Of a stretch of 64,000 nt of DNA, positions 61,776 through 64,000 are shown piece after piece; position 1 is the first letter of the stretch; every line of letters begins with the position of its first letter. The notes under the pieces were generated by a model. It had not been told where the DNA came from, searched no databases, and saw only the letters and a program-made list of their open reading frames with translations. The stretch covers positions 1,116,001-1,180,000 of the forward strand of contig NZ_CP030261.1 of the NCBI RefSeq assembly GCF_003312915.1, read 5' to 3'. The DNA is from Flavobacterium fluviale. GTDB lineage: Bacteria > Bacteroidota > Bacteroidia > Flavobacteriales > Flavobacteriaceae. Position numbers and translations under genes: made by a program.

Positions 61776-62416
61776 AGATTATTATTGATCACAAAAAATA
61801 TAAAGACAAATCAATATTAGAAAACATTAATATCAGTATTGATCAGCCTGGAATTTATGGTGTTATTGGTAAAAACGGTCAAGGTAAAACAACACTTTTT
61901 AAATGTATTTTAGGTTTAGAAAAGTTTAATGGAAGCTGTTCCGTTAATGAAGAAAAAGTAGTACTGCAAAATGCAGGCTGGGTTCCAACAGATCCTCCAA
62001 TTTATGGAGAACTTACCGCGGTCGAATTTTACGACTTTTATGCCCATTTAGTAGATGTAGATAGAAAAAGCACAACTCACATATTTGAAGTTCCAAGTAA
62101 TCAATTAATTCGGGAGTTTTCTACTGGAATGAAAAAGAAAACATATCTGAATGCCGTTTTTCAAAAAGAATTTGCAATTTATATTTTGGATGAGCCTTTT
62201 AACGGACTCGATTTAGAATCAAATTATTTGTTGATGAACCATATTAGAGCAATTTCAAAAGAGAGTATTATTTTTATTTCTTCGCATATATTAGAGATAC
62301 TTTACAGGGATTGTGACAAAATTTTTCTACTTCAAAATAAGAACATTACTGAGTTTGAAAAAAGCCAATATTCAGAAATTGAGAAAGAATTGTTTGTGAT
62401 AAATAATATTGAATAG
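61769..62416 (+). CDS. ABC transporter ATP-binding protein
   Basis: The 215-residue ATPase has Walker A GKNGQGKTT (34-42), a degenerate signature FSTGMKKK in place of LSGGQ, Walker B IYILDEPFNGLD and the H-loop SSHI. It is short, without extra domains, and overlaps its membrane partner by 7 bp. The complex likely exports a substrate or acts in envelope maintenance. Confidence 0.85.
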   Translation: MLKIIIDHKKYKDKSILENINISIDQPGIYGVIGKNGQGKTTLFKCILGLEKFNGSCSVNEEKVVLQNAGWVPTDPPIYGELTAVEFYDFYAHLVDVDRKSTTHIFEVPSNQLIREFSTGMKKKTYLNAVFQKEFAIYILDEPFNGLDLESNYLLMNHIRAISKESIIFISSHILEILYRDCDKIFLLQNKNITEFEKSQYSEIEKELFVINNIE

Positions 62417-62543
62417 AATTTGGTTTAAATGTTTGTTAATTAATAAACATTTCAATTTCTCGTTTTAGCAAGATGCCGTAACTTTACTTTTTAAACTGTT
62501 GTCATTTTCAATTGGCAGCATAAAATCTTCAAAAGTTACAATT

Positions 62544-63614
62544 ATGGCTTCACAATTATTTTCTCCATTAACTATAAAAAAAATTACTTTAAAAAATAGA
62601 ATTGCAATTTCTCCAATGTGCCAGTATTCTTCAGAAGACGGTTTTGCAAACGATTGGCATTTGGTCCATCTAGGAAGTCGAGCGACTGGAGGTGCAGGTT
62701 TAATTATTCAGGAAGCTACGGCAGTTTCTCCAGAAGCAAGGATTTCTCCTTCAGATCTTGGAATTTGGAAAGATGAACACATCGAAAAATTAAAACAAAT
62801 CAACCAATTCATTATTTCTCAAAATTCAATTCCAGGAATTCAATTGGCGCATGCGGGACGAAAAGCAAGTGTTTCGGCTCCATGGTTGGGCAATAAAAAA
62901 TTAGATTTCGCTCAAGGCGGATGGCAGACGGTTTCTGCAAGTGCGATTCCGTATCATGATGACGAACCTTTTCTTCCAGAAGCTTTGGATAAAAACGGAA
63001 TCCAAAAAGTGATTTCAGATTTTAAAGCAGCAACAAAACGAGTGGTAGAAGCTGGATATCAGGTTTTAGAAATTCACGGCGCGCACGGATATTTGCTGCA
63101 TCAGTTTTTATCTCCATTGACAAATGTGAGAACAGATGAATACGGCGGAAGTTTTGAAAACAGAATTCGTTTTACACTCGAAATTGTAGAAGCAGTTCAA
63201 ACCGAATGGCCGTCTGATTTACCATTATTTGTTAGAATATCGGCAACTGACTGGGTAGAAAACGGATGGAATCCTGAAGAATCTGTACAGCTTTCAAAAA
63301 TATTAAAAGAAAAAGGAGTAGATTTAATTGACGTTTCATCGGGCGGATTGGTTTCGCATCAAAAAATTACACTTGGTCCAGGTTATCAAGTTCCTTTTGC
63401 AGAAAAAGTAAAAAAAGAAGCTGATATTTCAACTGGAGCAGTTGGTTTAATTACCGAAGCCAGACAAGCGGAAGAAATACTAAATAACAGTCAAGCTGAT
63501 TTAATTTTATTCGCCAGAGAATCTTTGAGAAATCCGAATTTGCCTTTAGATTTCGCTAAAGAATTAGACAGCGAAATTCAATGGCCAAAACAATACGAGA
63601 GAGCTAAAATTTAA
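62544..63614 (+). CDS. NADH:flavin oxidoreductase (YqjM/NamA-type OYE)
   Basis: The start at 62544 gives 356 residues; upstream in-frame codons are not conserved in the family. The FMN-binding barrel has MCQYSS near the N-terminus, HAGRK and the EIHGAHGYLLHQFLSP catalytic segment, as in YqjM. OYE enzymes reduce activated alkenes and help with electrophile or oxidative stress. It is not linked to a recognisable pathway here. Confidence 0.9.
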   Translation: MASQLFSPLTIKKITLKNRIAISPMCQYSSEDGFANDWHLVHLGSRATGGAGLIIQEATAVSPEARISPSDLGIWKDEHIEKLKQINQFIISQNSIPGIQLAHAGRKASVSAPWLGNKKLDFAQGGWQTVSASAIPYHDDEPFLPEALDKNGIQKVISDFKAATKRVVEAGYQVLEIHGAHGYLLHQFLSPLTNVRTDEYGGSFENRIRFTLEIVEAVQTEWPSDLPLFVRISATDWVENGWNPEESVQLSKILKEKGVDLIDVSSGGLVSHQKITLGPGYQVPFAEKVKKEADISTGAVGLITEARQAEEILNNSQADLILFARESLRNPNLPLDFAKELDSEIQWPKQYERAKI

Positions 63615-63623
63615 TATTTTTTC

Positions 63624-63671
63624 CGCCACGAATTCACGAATTATTTTTTTCCAATTCGTGAATTCGTGGCG
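63624..63671. repeat. 19-bp perfect inverted repeat CGCCACGAATTCACGAATT
   Basis: The two 19-bp arms (63624-63642 and 63653-63671) are exact complements around a 10-nt loop. The word CCGCCACGAATT also occurs at 19266. The element lies between OYE and Gfo/Idh genes and is probably a dispersed intergenic repeat. Confidence 0.85.
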
Positions 63672-63691
63672 AATAAACTAAAACAAATCAA

Positions 63692-64000
63692 ATGCAAAAA
63701 ATAAAAACAGCACTTTTATCATACGGAATGTCGGGAAAAGTTTTTCACGCTCCGTTTTTAGATATTCATGAAGGATTTGAATTATTGGGTTCTTGGGAAA
63801 GAAGTAAAAAGCTGATTCAGGAAGATTATCCATACGTTAAAAGTTACGCTTCGATAGACGAGTTATTAAACGACGATGTAGATTTAGTAATTGTAAACAC
63901 ACCCGTAGGAACACATTATGAATATGCTAAAAAAGTCCTTTTGGCAGGCAAACATGCTGTTGTAGAAAAAGCTTTTACAACCACAGTTGCGGAGGCAAAA
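63692..64000 (+). CDS. Gfo/Idh/MocA-family oxidoreductase, 3' end outside window
   Basis: The first 103 residues are visible, with the Rossmann dinucleotide pattern SYGMSGKVFHAPFL, the NTPVGTHYEYAKK segment and the EKAFTT region that follow in this family. About 250 residues are missing. Substrate unknown. Confidence 0.85.
   Translation, partial: MQKIKTALLSYGMSGKVFHAPFLDIHEGFELLGSWERSKKLIQEDYPYVKSYASIDELLNDDVDLVIVNTPVGTHYEYAKKVLLAGKHAVVEKAFTTTVAEAK

Overview
The window comes from a low-GC member of the Bacteroidota, most likely a Flavobacterium. The evidence is direct: promoters of the form TTG / TAnnTTTG lie upstream of many genes, Shine-Dalgarno signals are scarce, lipoproteins and signal peptides have the family's style, there is an IPExxxVDY-type protein, an AraR-type Nudix regulator, a PurF with an internal catalytic Cys, and Flavobacterium-style heptameric intergenic repeats. 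Species assignment is inference.

Sugar region (1-19.2 kb). The left edge holds two short-chain dehydrogenases, a UxaA-family dehydratase and an AraC regulator; together they look like an oxidative L-fucose (or related 6-deoxyhexose/uronate) pathway. Next come a sodium/sugar symporter and a galM-galK-galT operon divergent from a GntR/LacI-hybrid regulator. Then araR (a Nudix-fold repressor with a dead Nudix box) is followed by a secreted GH51 arabinofuranosidase and an araB-araD-araA-galM operon. A shared 19-bp inverted motif (AARTGT-N7-ACAYTT) occurs upstream of araR, the arabinofuranosidase, araB and the symporter, suggesting one AraR regulon that includes the transporter.

Housekeeping region (19.4-41.9 kb). 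OsmC protein, acyltransferase, tRNA-Leu(CAA), prs, rplY, pth, sodB, a PurF-type amidotransferase, a PfkB kinase, an ECF sigma/membrane protein/hydrolase operon, rnhA, purN, acpP-fabF-rnc, an IPExxxVDY-family protein and pyk. Two accessory items interrupt it: a 1247-residue S74 surface protein with seven near-identical 228-bp repeats placed between rplY and pth, and three tandem copies of what looks like a small RNA gene with its own terminator downstream of purF.

Accessory envelope region (42-58.5 kb). A secreted sulfatase, a lipoprotein HAD phosphatase, an outer-membrane protein, two DUF1254/DUF1214 lipoproteins and a DUF2252 protein run in one direction, followed by a DUF4136 lipoprotein, a membrane-anchored AraC regulator and two outer-membrane beta-barrel proteins. 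This is an uncharacterised extracytoplasmic gene set. Then come a chimeric AraC/CPBP pseudogene, a secreted C1 (bleomycin hydrolase-like) peptidase, and a zeta-toxin-like kinase overlapped by a 54-codon upstream gene (candidate toxin-antitoxin pair).

Right edge (59-64 kb). Two tandem tRNA-Asn(GUU) genes, rseP, a two-gene ABC exporter, an OYE-family oxidoreductase and the start of a Gfo/Idh/MocA oxidoreductase. Intergenic spaces throughout contain palindromic composite elements and heptanucleotide repeats; in two places (the AraC gene at 2326 and purN) the repeat supplies the last codons and stop of a gene.
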